NCBI GenBank assembly: GCA_024638645.1
Contig: JAHEJX010000001.1
Coordinates: forward strand, 11,268-53,086
Reading direction: 5' to 3'
DNA from: Actinomycetes bacterium
GTDB lineage: Bacteria > Actinomycetota > Acidimicrobiia > Spongiisociales > UBA5794
Length of the DNA stretch: 41,819 nucleotides
The notes under the pieces are model-generated. The model was given only the letters and a program-made list of their open reading frames with translations. It did not search any database and was not told where the DNA came from. Below, piece by piece: positions 7,598 through 16,157 of the stretch (the stretch's first letter is position 1; each line of letters begins with the position of its first letter). A program made the translations under genes and the position numbers.

Positions 7598-8479
7598 GTG
7601 ATTCCCAACTCCGTTGACGAGGTTCAAGACGCGCTGGCCGGCGCCTCATACATTGCGGACCGACCTCTTGCGGTCACGATCCACCTCGCCTTACAGCTGG
7701 GTCGCCCCCTATTTCTCGAAGGTGAGGCGGGTGTAGGCAAGACGGAAGTCGCCAAGGTCCTGGCAGAAATCCTCGGCCAGGACCTCATTCGGTTGCAGTG
7801 CTACGAGGGTCTCGATGTGAGCCACGCTCTCTACGAGTGGGACTACGCACGCCAGATGCTCGCGATTCGCATGATGGAAGCCAGCGGCGATGCCTCCGGC
7901 GAGGTGAGCGACATCATGAGCCGCGACTATCTCGTTGCCAGGCCGCTGTTGCAGGCCATTGAACAGAGCGCCGCCGGCGAACGTCCTGTGCTGCTGATCG
8001 ATGAGCTCGATCGGGCGGACGAGGAGTTCGAGGCATACCTGCTCGAACTGTTGTCCGATTTCCAGGTAACGATTCCGGAGGTCGCCACGATCAAGGCCCA
8101 AGAGCCGCCGGTCGTAGTGATCACTTCCAACCGGACTCGTGAAATCCACGACGCGTTGAAGCGCCGCTGCCTGTATCACTGGATCGACTATCCCACCTAT
8201 GAGCGGGAGTTGGAGATCGTTCGCACCAAGGCACCCGAGGTCTCCGGCAAGCTCGCCGCGCAGCTCGCCACTGCAATGCAGGAACTGCGCAGGGAAGACC
8301 TCTTCAAGCCACCGGGAGTGGCTGAGACACTCGACTGGGGTCACGCCCTGGCAGTTCTCGACCGCCAAGAGCTCGATGCCGAAACCATCGAGGAGACTCT
8401 CGGCGTGATCCTCAAATACCAGGAGGACCTAGCCAAGGTGCGCGCCAACGGCGTCGCCAAGCTGCTCGAGTCGGCGTGA
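7598..8479 (+). CDS. MoxR-family AAA+ ATPase (CoxD-like)
   Basis: ATP-driven chaperone thought to work with a von Willebrand A partner in cofactor insertion or enzyme maturation; 293 aa. Walker A is GEAGVGKT (residues 42-49), Walker B LLIDELD, followed by the sensor segment ITSNRTREIHDALKRRC typical of MoxR proteins. GTG 7598 is chosen for its TACAGT -10 element seven bases upstream and because the fold starts at once; the longer frame from 7538 would begin before that promoter. It overlaps coxE by GTGA. With coxE and two XdhC genes downstream it matches the coxD-coxE-coxF accessory set of aerobic CO dehydrogenases; which enzyme it serves here is unknown. Confidence 0.88.
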   Translation: MIPNSVDEVQDALAGASYIADRPLAVTIHLALQLGRPLFLEGEAGVGKTEVAKVLAEILGQDLIRLQCYEGLDVSHALYEWDYARQMLAIRMMEASGDASGEVSDIMSRDYLVARPLLQAIEQSAAGERPVLLIDELDRADEEFEAYLLELLSDFQVTIPEVATIKAQEPPVVVITSNRTREIHDALKRRCLYHWIDYPTYERELEIVRTKAPEVSGKLAAQLATAMQELRREDLFKPPGVAETLDWGHALAVLDRQELDAETIEETLGVILKYQEDLAKVRANGVAKLLESA

Positions 8480-9624
8480 GCGAAACGCTTACCGCCAACC
8501 TCGTCCACTTTGTCAGGCATCTGCGCGATCGCGGCCTTGGTGTCGTGCCGGCCACCGTAGAAGAAATGGCGGCGGCAATAGAGGCGGTCGGATTTGCTCG
8601 CCGCGACGACGTCAAGTCTGCCTTCGGGGCTATTGCGGTGAATCGTCCCACAGAGCGAGCCATATTTGACGAGGCCTTCGAGACGTTCTTCGGTCTGGGC
8701 GCGGCGACGCTCGAAGCTCATGAAGAAGATGTGCCTCTACCGCTTCCTCAGGAGAGTCACGCACAGGCAACTTCCCCGGTGCTGGCCGAGTACTCGCCGG
8801 AGAGTTTCGACGAGGACGAGGCTGCAGTGGAGATGGCGGAACATTCCACTGCGTCTTACGAGGAGCGTCTGATGCATCGTGATTTCCGTGATCTCACTTT
8901 GCAGGAGGCTGAGGAGGTGCGTCGCATCATGGCTCGCATCGTGTGGAGGCCGTCAGAAGCTGCATCGCGGCGCTGGACGGCAAGCGCCAAAGGCACCCGC
9001 CCCGACATGCGCCGCACGCTGCGCAACCTCGTCGGCCCGGGAGCCGACATGATGCAACTGGCCATGGCCGACCGAAAGCCGCGACGCCGCCCGCTCGTAG
9101 TGCTCGCCGACGTCAGCGGCTCGATGGAGACTTACACCGAGATGTTCCTCCACTTCCTGCACGCCGCGCAGGGCCGCATGGGACGCCTCGAGACATTCGT
9201 CTTTGCCACTCACCTGAGCCGAATCACCAGAGAGTTGCGCCAGAAGCTTCCGGACGTGGCACTGCGCCAGGTGAGCGCAGCAGTGGACGACTGGTCGGGC
9301 GGGACGCGCATCGGCGAGGCAATTGGCCAGTTCAACGAGGAGTGGAGCCGCCGGGTGACACGGGGAGGCGCGATTGGTCTCATCATCTCGGACGGTTGGG
9401 ATACCGGAGCGCCCGAGCTCCTCGAACGCGAAATGGCCCGATTTCACCGGTCTATGCACAGGGTGCTGTGGCTGAATCCATTGGCGGGGCGGGAGAACTA
9501 CGCTCCTGAGACGCGCGGCATGCAGGCGGCTTTGCCATACATCGACGATCTGCTGGCCGCCGCCAACGTCCTCGACCTGCGCGAGGTCGTGAGGCTGTTG
9601 GAATCTGTACCGGCACGGAGGTAG
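8476..9624 (+). CDS. CoxE-like von Willebrand factor A domain protein
   Basis: 382 aa, partner of the upstream MoxR ATPase. The C-terminal half is a VWA domain with a complete metal-ion-dependent adhesion site: DVSGSME (Asp212), the Thr in GGTRIG and the Asp of ISDGWDTG. The N-terminal half is helical, with a strongly acidic central stretch (about 85-125), as in COG3552 proteins. In the Oligotropha cox cluster, the CoxD/CoxE pair helps form the Cu-S-Mo site of CO dehydrogenase; related pairs mature other molybdenum hydroxylases. Start GTG overlaps the moxR stop (GTGA), and GGAGG near its end serves the next gene, so translation is coupled. Confidence 0.88.
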   Translation: MSETLTANLVHFVRHLRDRGLGVVPATVEEMAAAIEAVGFARRDDVKSAFGAIAVNRPTERAIFDEAFETFFGLGAATLEAHEEDVPLPLPQESHAQATSPVLAEYSPESFDEDEAAVEMAEHSTASYEERLMHRDFRDLTLQEAEEVRRIMARIVWRPSEAASRRWTASAKGTRPDMRRTLRNLVGPGADMMQLAMADRKPRRRPLVVLADVSGSMETYTEMFLHFLHAAQGRMGRLETFVFATHLSRITRELRQKLPDVALRQVSAAVDDWSGGTRIGEAIGQFNEEWSRRVTRGGAIGLIISDGWDTGAPELLEREMARFHRSMHRVLWLNPLAGRENYAPETRGMQAALPYIDDLLAAANVLDLREVVRLLESVPARR

Positions 9625-9626
9625 TG

Positions 9627-9935
9627 ATGCGAGATGCATTGGCGACATATGAGAAATGGGCAGGTGAGGGCAAGGCCGTCGCCGTCGCCACAGTCGTCAA
9701 CGTGAAGGGCTCCGCGCCGCGCAGTGAGGGCTCCAAGTTCATGGTGTCCGACGCGGGGGACATGGAGGGATCGGTATCCGGCGGCTGCGTCGAAAATGAC
9801 GTGGCCTTACATGCTCAGGAAGTCATGGAAACAGGTGAGCCGAAGCTCGTCACCTACGGCATTGCGGACGAGGACGCCTTCGAGGTCGGCCTCACTTGTG
9901 GCGGAACGATCCAAGTCTTCATCGAGAAGTGGTGA
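9627..9935 (+). CDS. XdhC/CoxI N-terminal domain protein
   Basis: 102 aa holding only the N-terminal half of the XdhC/CoxI family, which binds molybdenum cofactor and delivers it to xanthine-dehydrogenase-type enzymes. Conserved features are [25 protein letters not shown] and [15 protein letters not shown], including the cysteines of SGGC and TCGG. ATG 9627 is preferred over GTG 9624 because GGAGG (9617-9621) is well spaced. It follows coxE by two bases and the C-terminal half is encoded separately just downstream, so XdhC is split into two polypeptides here. Confidence 0.87.
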   Translation: MRDALATYEKWAGEGKAVAVATVVNVKGSAPRSEGSKFMVSDAGDMEGSVSGGCVENDVALHAQEVMETGEPKLVTYGIADEDAFEVGLTCGGTIQVFIEKW

Positions 9936-9939
9936 CCAC

Positions 9940-10725
9940 TTGGCCGACGTAATCGCCGCCATCAATGCGCTCGCCGCCGAGGAGAGACTGGGCGCCGTAG
10001 CAACGGTCACCGAGGGCCCCGATCTTGGAACCAAGGCCGTGTTTGACGCCGCCGGCGCCACGGTTGCCGGATCGTTGCCGGACACCGTTGCATCCGCCGT
10101 CGCCGCCGACGCAGTCGAGCTGATGCGAAATGAGCAGAGCCGGACGCTGACTTACGGAGACCGTTCAGTCTTCATCGAGACTGTTGCGCCCCAGCCGCTG
10201 CTGCTGATATTCGGCGCCGGGCACATCGCTCAGCCTCTGTCCGTGATGGCCCATGAGCTGGGATTTCGGGTCATCGTCGCCGACGCCAGGGCAACGTGGG
10301 CAACAGACGAGCGTTTCCCCGACGTTGACCGTCTTGTGGTTGGCTGGCCCGATGCGGTGCTCGGCGAGATCGAGATCGATCAGCGCACGTACGTCGTCAT
10401 GCTGAGCCACGATCGCCGTTTCGAAGATCCGGTCCTGGCAGCGATCAAGACTGCGCAGGCTCGATATGTCGGCGCCCTCGGCTCGAGGCGGACATCGCGA
10501 GAGCGAGCCGACCGGCTGACCGAAGAAGGCTGGCACCAGGACGAGATCGACCGCATCCACGCTCCGATCGGAATCGACATTGGTGCAGAAACGCCTGCAG
10601 AAATCGCCCTCTCGATCCTTTCCGAGATCACACGGGTTCGCTACGGCGCAGGCACAGGGATGTCTCTTGTCGGCCAAGAGGGCAGGATTCATCCGCAACG
10701 TGGCGCAGAGCCAGGAACGGCATGA
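9940..10725 (+). CDS. XdhC-family protein with Rossmann C-terminal domain
   Basis: 261 aa. Residues 1-85 look like a diverged XdhC N-terminal domain without the SGGC and TCGG motifs. The C-terminal part is the Rossmann-fold XdhC_C domain: LLLIFGAGHIAQPLSVMA, then YVGALGSRRTSRERADRL and HAPIGIDIGAETPAEIALSI. Together with the preceding protein it should make up a full molybdenum-cofactor chaperone. No ATG or GTG is available in frame near the domain start, so TTG 9940, five bases after the previous stop, is the probable start. Last gene of the moxR operon; a heptamer repeat and a hairpin follow. Confidence 0.85.
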   Translation: MADVIAAINALAAEERLGAVATVTEGPDLGTKAVFDAAGATVAGSLPDTVASAVAADAVELMRNEQSRTLTYGDRSVFIETVAPQPLLLIFGAGHIAQPLSVMAHELGFRVIVADARATWATDERFPDVDRLVVGWPDAVLGEIEIDQRTYVVMLSHDRRFEDPVLAAIKTAQARYVGALGSRRTSRERADRLTEEGWHQDEIDRIHAPIGIDIGAETPAEIALSILSEITRVRYGAGTGMSLVGQEGRIHPQRGAEPGTA

Positions 10726-10798
10726 GCCATGGCTCAACCCGAGATGATGGACGTCAGGATTCACTCCGGCGAGCCCTCATGATTCAGGCCGGTCTCGC

Positions 10799-10824
10799 TA
10801 CGAGATACGAGATACGAGATACGA
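10799..10824. repeat. Heptamer tandem repeat (TACGAGA)
   Basis: Three full copies of TACGAGA and a partial TACGA run directly into the hairpin at 10824-10844, in the gap between convergent genes. Such arrays change length easily by slippage. Confidence 0.85.
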
Positions 10825-10844
10825 ACCGAGGCTACGCCTCGGTT
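10824..10844. terminator. Bidirectional terminator hairpin
   Basis: AACCGAGGC and GCCTCGGTT form a perfect 9-bp stem around TAC, followed on the plus strand by CTCTTC. It lies between the moxR operon and the convergent pirin gene and overlaps the last codons of pirin. Confidence 0.65.
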
Positions 10845-11863
10845 CTCTTCATATCCCGATGCTCCACTTTTCCGTCGGCGTGCAAGGCGAACCGTCCCTC
10901 GGTGCGGTCGTGAACCGGATCAGGCCGGGACCAAGGCCAGCCACCGAACTGAGTGCGGCGGTAGTCGTCGAAGGCTTGTTGCAGCTCCTCTGGAGTATTC
11001 ATCACGAACGGGCCCATCTGGAACACCGGGGCACCGATCGGCTCTCCCTGCAGGAGCAGGAATTCCGCCGGCCCGCCGTCGTTGATGATCTCGGTCGTCA
11101 TATCGCCCTTGAGCTTCACGCCGATCTTCTCGCTTAACGGAAGGCCGTCGACTCTCACGTCATCGCCCATGAAGCAATGCAGCATCCGGTTCACTGTCGC
11201 GGATGAAGACGGGAGTGTGTAGCGAGCGCCCGATTCGAGCCGAATCAGCCAGATTGCGAAGTTGGAGGCGGCGCGGCTCGCCCACGAGTCGGGCGGGGGA
11301 GCGGGCGGCACGTTGCCGTCGATGGCGCCTGCAATCACGTCGATCGAAACTCCGTGCGTCGGGTTGATCGTTGGGATGTCTTCGCCCCACAACATGCCGA
11401 AGTAGGCGTCGACCATCTTTGACTCGGGCGGGAGGTTCAGCCATATCTGGAATAGCTCGAGCGTGTTAGGGCCATCGGCGTCGAGAAGCGGGAACATCTC
11501 AGAGTGCATGATCCCTGAGCCGGTGGTGAGCCACTGCACATCGCCTTCGCCGTAGCGAGCCGTTGCGCCGAGTGAGTCCGAGTGATCGACGTAGCCGCGG
11601 CGCACAACGGTGACCGTCTCGAAACCGCGGTGTGGGTGTTGCGGGAAGCCAGGGACTATGCCGCCGTGGTACATGCTCCAGCCGTCTTGGTAGGAGAAAT
11701 CTGAGCCGATGTTGCGGCCCGTCAGCAAGTCGCGCACAGGGCCAAGCTCTTCGGTGCCCTCGGGGTAGTGATCGACGTGGTGAACCGTCATGATGAACGG
11801 GTCGACGCCGTGCCACGGGAAGCCAAGCTCAACGAGCTCGAGAACAGAGGTGTTGTCAGACAT
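10832..11863 (-). CDS. Pirin family bicupin protein
   Basis: Cytosolic iron-binding bicupin, 343 aa, somewhat longer than the usual 280-310. The metal site of the N-terminal cupin is intact: FPQHPHRGFETVTV (His76, His78) and GSGIMHSEMFP (His120, Glu122). Bacterial pirins have quercetinase activity or modulate metabolic enzymes; nothing here tells which. The extra length is mainly a C-terminal tail after the second cupin, ending with the basic/acidic stretch HADGKVEHRDMKRTEA that runs through the terminator hairpin. ATG 11863 has GGAG four bases upstream. It appears to be a single-gene transcript. Confidence 0.88.
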   Translation of the reverse strand: MSDNTSVLELVELGFPWHGVDPFIMTVHHVDHYPEGTEELGPVRDLLTGRNIGSDFSYQDGWSMYHGGIVPGFPQHPHRGFETVTVVRRGYVDHSDSLGATARYGEGDVQWLTTGSGIMHSEMFPLLDADGPNTLELFQIWLNLPPESKMVDAYFGMLWGEDIPTINPTHGVSIDVIAGAIDGNVPPAPPPDSWASRAASNFAIWLIRLESGARYTLPSSSATVNRMLHCFMGDDVRVDGLPLSEKIGVKLKGDMTTEIINDGGPAEFLLLQGEPIGAPVFQMGPFVMNTPEELQQAFDDYRRTQFGGWPWSRPDPVHDRTEGRFALHADGKVEHRDMKRTEA

Positions 11864-11921
11864 GAGACTCCATCGGCGGGTGTGACAACATTACGGAACC
11901 AATCTTGCCGGCGGTTGATTC

Positions 11922-12125
11922 CTACCAGCTCTGGGGCGGGTCGCTTGCCGGAAACGACTCATCTCCCCACTCGTCGACGATGTGAGGCTGTTCATCGCGG
12001 TGGGAATAAGGTGCGACGCCTCGAACGTTTGGCATGGACTCCTGCCGCTTTCGGGCTTCGAGAATGATCACCGCAAGCGCACCGAGCCCGGCCCCGATCG
12101 CGGCGAGGTAGCGAGCCTTCTTCAT
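11922..12125 (-). CDS. Small membrane protein with C-terminal SFPASDPP motif
   Basis: 67 aa: a basic start (MKKARY), one transmembrane segment (about 6-23), a charged linker, then DEWGDESFPASDPPQSW at the C-terminus. E/D-E-S-F-P-A-S-D-P-P endings recur in many small bacterial proteins with no agreed function; I recognise the motif, not a role. The start is supported by TAGGTT (12132-12137) six bases before the ATG, fitting a leaderless message. Predicted topology leaves the motif either in the cytosol or outside; the basic N-terminus favours N-in, C-out. Confidence 0.75.
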   Translation of the reverse strand: MKKARYLAAIGAGLGALAVIILEARKRQESMPNVRGVAPYSHRDEQPHIVDEWGDESFPASDPPQSW

Positions 12126-12131
12126 ACCCCC

Positions 12132-12137
12132 AACCTA
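12132..12137 (-). promoter_or_regulatory. -10 element (TAGGTT) of the SFPASDPP gene
   Basis: TAGGTT on the minus strand, six bases before the ATG; the GGGGGT between is at most a weak ribosome site. Confidence 0.4.
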
Positions 12138-12152
12138 CCCAAAACGCTTGTC

Positions 12153-12518
12153 TTAGGACACCTGCATCAATTGGATCGTGTTGCCGTCAGGATCGCTGAA
12201 AGTAGCGATCCAGCCACCCCAGGGCTCGCGCTCCGGAAGGCGGCTGAACTGGACGCCGGCCGCGCTGAGGCGTCGATAGACCTCTTGAATCCGGTCCGTG
12301 TTGAGGTTCACCATGATTCGCTTTGGGTCCCGCGACGAGCCGTGGAGCTCGCTGTGCCGCGCAACTGTCAGCCGCATTTCGCCCCATTCGAAGTTGATGA
12401 ACCCTTCGCGATCTGACCGTGGTTGCAGCCCGACAATGTCTCGGTAGAAGCGCGCCATCTCGGCGTGTCTTGCCGGTTCGGTCCAGATGATTACGCCTGC
12501 GATTCCTGAGATATCCAT
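12153..12518 (-). CDS. VOC superfamily protein (glyoxalase/bleomycin-resistance fold)
   Basis: 121 aa with the paired beta-alpha-beta-beta-beta modules of vicinal-oxygen-chelate proteins: IAGVIIWTEPARHAEMARFYRDIVGL opens the first, and FSDPDGNTIQLMQV closes the second (the Glu normally at a metal ligand position in ...GNxxEL is Gln here). Members include dioxygenases, isomerases and drug-binding proteins; the Gln substitution argues against a standard metal site, so a binding role is possible. It follows the DUF2461 gene by 25 bp on the same strand and is probably cotranscribed. Confidence 0.82.
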   Translation of the reverse strand: MDISGIAGVIIWTEPARHAEMARFYRDIVGLQPRSDREGFINFEWGEMRLTVARHSELHGSSRDPKRIMVNLNTDRIQEVYRRLSAAGVQFSRLPEREPWGGWIATFSDPDGNTIQLMQVS

Positions 12519-12543
12519 ACGATCGCTCAGCAGGCAGACATGG

Positions 12544-13230
12544 TCAGAAGTTCACCCCGACGGCTCCGCAGAGAAAGCGCATGTACGGAGTCGCTCGTCT
12601 GAAGATGTCTGTGAGGTGCTCCATGAAGTGGTCAGACGTCACCATCTTCTGGGTGATTCGCGTCGAGGCTATGAAGTCCTTGCGTTTGAGATCCTCGATG
12701 AGCGGGTGTTCGGGGTCATAGCCTTTAGGCGGCCTCGTCAGCGAGTCGCCGCCGACGGTGAGGACGTCAGTGAATCGTTTACCGCGACTTGCCTTCTTCC
12801 AACCGGTCGGATCGGCGTCGATCGCTGCCCGGATGTCATAAGCCACCTTCGTTTCGGGTCGCCACAGCCCGAGCCCCACGTAACACTCCCGGGGCTGCAG
12901 ATTGATGTAGTAGCCGGGGGAGTGCACGTCCTTGGCCATGACGTGGCGGAATTGCATGCCTGTGTTCGCCTTATACGGCGTCTTGTCCTTGGCGAATCGA
13001 GTGTCACGCTGGATACGGAAGAGTGATCCGCCGACCTTTCGAGAGTCCGCGCTGAAGTGCGGAGAGATCTTCCCGAGTGGTCCAGCAAAGTCGTTGATGA
13101 ACTCCAGCGCCGGCTCACGGATCACCGCTTCGTATGTGGCCTGGTTTGCCTTGAACCAGTCTCGATCGTTGTTGTCAGCCAGGTCTTCGAGAAAGTGGAA
13201 CAGTTTCGGAGTGAAGTAGCGCTCGCCCAT
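12544..13230 (-). CDS. DUF2461 family protein
   Basis: 228 aa matching the TIGR02453/DUF2461 family of unknown function across nearly its full length: FLEDLADNNDRDWFKAN near the start, FRIQRDTRFAKDKTPYK, PGYYINLQPRECYVGLGLWRPE in the middle and the usual basic C-terminal third. Soluble, no signal peptide. The start is supported by TACTCT six bases before the ATG. Probably transcribed with the VOC gene and divergently from the DUF3592 gene. Confidence 0.88.
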   Translation of the reverse strand: MGERYFTPKLFHFLEDLADNNDRDWFKANQATYEAVIREPALEFINDFAGPLGKISPHFSADSRKVGGSLFRIQRDTRFAKDKTPYKANTGMQFRHVMAKDVHSPGYYINLQPRECYVGLGLWRPETKVAYDIRAAIDADPTGWKKASRGKRFTDVLTVGGDSLTRPPKGYDPEHPLIEDLKRKDFIASTRITQKMVTSDHFMEHLTDIFRRATPYMRFLCGAVGVNF

Positions 13231-13236
13231 CTAGCC

Positions 13237-13242
13237 AGAGTA
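13237..13242 (-). promoter_or_regulatory. -10 element (TACTCT) of the DUF2461 gene
   Basis: TACTCT on the minus strand, six bases (GGCTAG) before the ATG; no ribosome site. Confidence 0.5.
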
Positions 13243-13281
13243 CCTGGCGCGAGGTGCCACGATCGCAGCGGCAGCGCGGTC

Positions 13282-13287
13282 TACCCT
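13282..13287 (+). promoter_or_regulatory. -10 element (TACCCT) of the DUF3592 gene
   Basis: TACCCT ends 8 nt before the ATG with no ribosome site, consistent with a leaderless message. Confidence 0.5.
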
Positions 13288-13295
13288 CGCCTTTG

Positions 13296-14102
13296 ATGAA
13301 ACGCACCGGTTGTTTCGTGATCATTCCCCTGATCTTCATAACCATTGGAGGAGTGTTCCTCTTCTTCTCGATTTCCCGGTTGTCGAATCAGTCGACGACA
13401 ACTGGCGTAATCGTTGACGTCGACCGCAGCACAGACAGTGATGGAGATACGAGTTATCGGCCGGTCATTGAGTTTGTCGCTGACGACGGACGCACCTACA
13501 CCTTCACCGGCCGTATCGGAAGCTCCTCGCGACCTGACGTTGGCAATTCAATCGAAGTGCTCTTCGACCCAGCCGATCCGCAGGGGGCGACCGAGAAGAC
13601 ATTCTCCAACCTGTGGCTTTTTCCCATCGCGTTTGGCGGTTTCGGCCTAATCGTCTTGCTGTTCCTAGCCATCGGAAAGGGAATGGTTGGGGGTGGTCGA
13701 TTCCGGCCGTCGGGCCTCTCTGACGAGGAAGCCGCCGATGCCCTCGACCAGGTGCTGCAGAGGATCCCAGACATCGGTCCCTCCACGCCGGCTGACTCAG
13801 GCCCTCTCGGAGAAGACACGTTCTCGCCTCGTCCCCTCGAGATGGACCTTTCCACGCCTACCCAAGGCCGGGCTCCGGTCGGTGGCACAACTGCGGAGTT
13901 TCGTCGCGCGGAAGCTTCGCTGAGTACGGACGGCACCATCAAGTACCGAATTGTCGCCAAGGACGATGCCGGCAACGAGTATTACAGCGATCTGCTCGAA
14001 GAAGACCCTTCCGTCGTCATCATGCAGCGAGGCAACGAGGTGGAGCTCGTGCAGCGTCGTGACGGTTGGGTCGTCGACTTCCGTATGCCCGACGATGATT
14101 GA
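13296..14102 (+). CDS. DUF3592-type membrane protein
   Basis: 268 aa. Two transmembrane segments (about 7-27 and 108-128) flank an extracytoplasmic beta domain of the DUF3592 type (TGVIVDVDRSTDSDGDTSYRPVIEF ... PDVGNSIEVLFDPADP). The C-terminal part is a low-complexity, proline- and serine-rich linker followed by a small beta-rich cytosolic segment (FRRAEASLSTDGTIKYRI onward). Function of the family is unknown. ATG 13296 is preferred to the longer frame from 13254 because the transmembrane segment then starts immediately and a TACCCT element lies just upstream. Confidence 0.8.
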   Translation: MKRTGCFVIIPLIFITIGGVFLFFSISRLSNQSTTTGVIVDVDRSTDSDGDTSYRPVIEFVADDGRTYTFTGRIGSSSRPDVGNSIEVLFDPADPQGATEKTFSNLWLFPIAFGGFGLIVLLFLAIGKGMVGGGRFRPSGLSDEEAADALDQVLQRIPDIGPSTPADSGPLGEDTFSPRPLEMDLSTPTQGRAPVGGTTAEFRRAEASLSTDGTIKYRIVAKDDAGNEYYSDLLEEDPSVVIMQRGNEVELVQRRDGWVVDFRMPDDD

Positions 14103-14168
14103 GCGTCTTCAAGTCCATGTGGAGGCGTGCCGAATGATCGGTAGGGGAATTGTGAAGGGGATTCGCAA

Positions 14169-16079
14169 ATGACTGCTCGCGGGGACGGCCAGCCGGTCCG
14201 AGACGACCGGCATCGGCGCGCCTTCTTGAACGCCGCCCTCCCCGGCATTTGGCTCGACGCCAGGGGCCGGATCGTCGAAGTGAACGACGCTGCCGCCGAA
14301 TTGCTCGACGTCAAGGAGAACTTTCTCGCCGGACGGCCGGCCGTATCGATCGTCGACCCGGAGGATCGGCACGATCTCGTCAACTACTTCATCGAGTCCA
14401 ACGCCGCCGGTGACGGGAGCATTCTGCGGACCGTGCGGGTGCTCAGCGGAGATGGGCCCCGCAATGTCAAAGTCGGCATCGCATTTGTGGCTGCCGGCGA
14501 AGATACCGGGTTTTTCATGCAGCTCCACGACGTAACAGACCTCAAGGTGACGGAGGCAGCTCTCGACGAGAGCGAGCGAAGCTACCGGGCCTTCTTCGAG
14601 GACCACACCGTTGCGATGTATCGATCGCGTCCCGACGGCGAGGTTGTCGAAGCCAATCACGCCCTTGCCGCCATGGCCGGTTACCCGCACCCGAAGTACC
14701 TGCTGAGCCTCAGTGCGTCAGAGCTCTTCTTGCGGCCCCAGGATCGGGAAGCACAGAAGTCCGAGCTCGAGCGCACCGGCGCTCTGGCCGGCCGCGACTT
14801 CGAGCTGCGCCGCCAGGACGGCACTGCGATCTGGGTGAGGGACTTTGCCCGCGAGATCAGACAGGAAGACGGCACCGTGATATACGAAGGTGCACTATTC
14901 GATGTCACCGAGCGCTACCTGGCTGAGGCGCAGCTCCGCAATCGGGCACTACAGCAGGCGTCGGTATCGGCGCTTGGCCAACTTGCGCTTCAGTCCCAAG
15001 ATTCCCATGCAGTGTCGCTCAGCGCGGTTCGCATGACCCAGGAGGTCCTGCGGCTCGAATCGGTTGCCCTGATACGCGGGACGCCTTTGAAGGAGTTCGT
15101 CCGCTGGGACATTCCGGACACGATCGGAGCAATGCTCGACGAACTAGATACGAGTTGGCTCCTGAGCAAGGTGCCGGAGAACCACAGCGCAGTGACTGTG
15201 GTCGGCCCGAACGGCGGCTTCGTCGTGGTGCTTCCGGTGCCCGACGTCAACGGCGCCACCGGACTCCTTGTCGGCGTCAGCGACGACGATCCACAGCTCA
15301 GCAACGACGATGTGCACTTTCTGCAAGCAGTCGCCGCGGTGATCGCCGCGACACTCGAGCGCAGCGAATCTCGCCATCGTCTGGAAGCGCTAGTGCAATC
15401 GAAGGACGAGTTCATCGCTTCGATCAGCCATGAGGTACGTACGCCGCTAACGGTTGTGATGGGTATTGCTCACGAGCTAGAAGCGCGATGGGGCGAGATT
15501 GGCCCAGAGGAACGCGAGGAGCTGCTGGAGATGATCGTCGGCCAGACCTCTGAGATGGGTGACTTGATCGAAGACCTACTCGTTGCTGCACGAGCGGATA
15601 TCGGCAAGCTGCCGATTCATGTGGAGCCGCTCGATGCCGGAACTGTGATTTCGGAAGTCGTGGATTCAGTGAGAACGCCAGATGGTGTGACAATCACAGC
15701 CGGCGACCACAGCCCGGTCGTCTACGCAGACCCGGTTCGGCTACGCCAGATCATGCGCAATCTGCTCACGAACGCGTTCCGCTACGGCGGCGACCACATC
15801 AAGATCACGGTGAGTCACGACGACGAACGGGTTTGGATTGACGTTGCCGACAACGGCGAAGGTGTACCGCCAGAATCGCGTGAATCGATTTTCGAGGCCT
15901 ACGAGAGGGCTCATCGGTCTGCCGGTCGCCCCGGGTCGGTCGGTCTTGGCCTCACCGTTTCGCGACGCCTTGCTCGCCTGATGGATGGAGACCTGCGATA
16001 CCGCTTCGACGAGGGCAGCGTATTCACACTCGAACTGACAGCCGCCCCCGCTCTCATGTTCTCGGATGGCGGTGAGTGA
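14169..16079 (+). CDS. PAS/PAS/GAF-like sensor histidine kinase (orphan)
   Basis: 636 aa, no transmembrane segment, so a cytosolic sensor. Order: PAS 1 (about 18-130), PAS 2 (about 138-255, SYRAFFEDHTVAMYRS to GALFDVTERY), a GAF-like domain (about 260-400), HisKA with the phosphorylated His421 in SISHEVRTPL, and the HATPase with MRNLLTNAFRYGG (N box), DVADNGEGVP (G1) and GSVGLGLTVSRRLA (G2). All catalytic boxes look complete. No response regulator lies next to it, so its partner is encoded elsewhere. The PAS domains lack an obvious haem or flavin (NCRFLQ-type) signature; the signal is unknown. GAAGGGG lies upstream of the ATG. Confidence 0.9.
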   Translation: MTARGDGQPVRDDRHRRAFLNAALPGIWLDARGRIVEVNDAAAELLDVKENFLAGRPAVSIVDPEDRHDLVNYFIESNAAGDGSILRTVRVLSGDGPRNVKVGIAFVAAGEDTGFFMQLHDVTDLKVTEAALDESERSYRAFFEDHTVAMYRSRPDGEVVEANHALAAMAGYPHPKYLLSLSASELFLRPQDREAQKSELERTGALAGRDFELRRQDGTAIWVRDFAREIRQEDGTVIYEGALFDVTERYLAEAQLRNRALQQASVSALGQLALQSQDSHAVSLSAVRMTQEVLRLESVALIRGTPLKEFVRWDIPDTIGAMLDELDTSWLLSKVPENHSAVTVVGPNGGFVVVLPVPDVNGATGLLVGVSDDDPQLSNDDVHFLQAVAAVIAATLERSESRHRLEALVQSKDEFIASISHEVRTPLTVVMGIAHELEARWGEIGPEEREELLEMIVGQTSEMGDLIEDLLVAARADIGKLPIHVEPLDAGTVISEVVDSVRTPDGVTITAGDHSPVVYADPVRLRQIMRNLLTNAFRYGGDHIKITVSHDDERVWIDVADNGEGVPPESRESIFEAYERAHRSAGRPGSVGLGLTVSRRLARLMDGDLRYRFDEGSVFTLELTAAPALMFSDGGE

Positions 16080-16157
16080 GCGTCACCGTGCGGCGCCCCC
16101 GAGCCGGAGACCGGCCCATTGTCCTGACTGAGGCAATGTCGTACGCGACAATCGACC

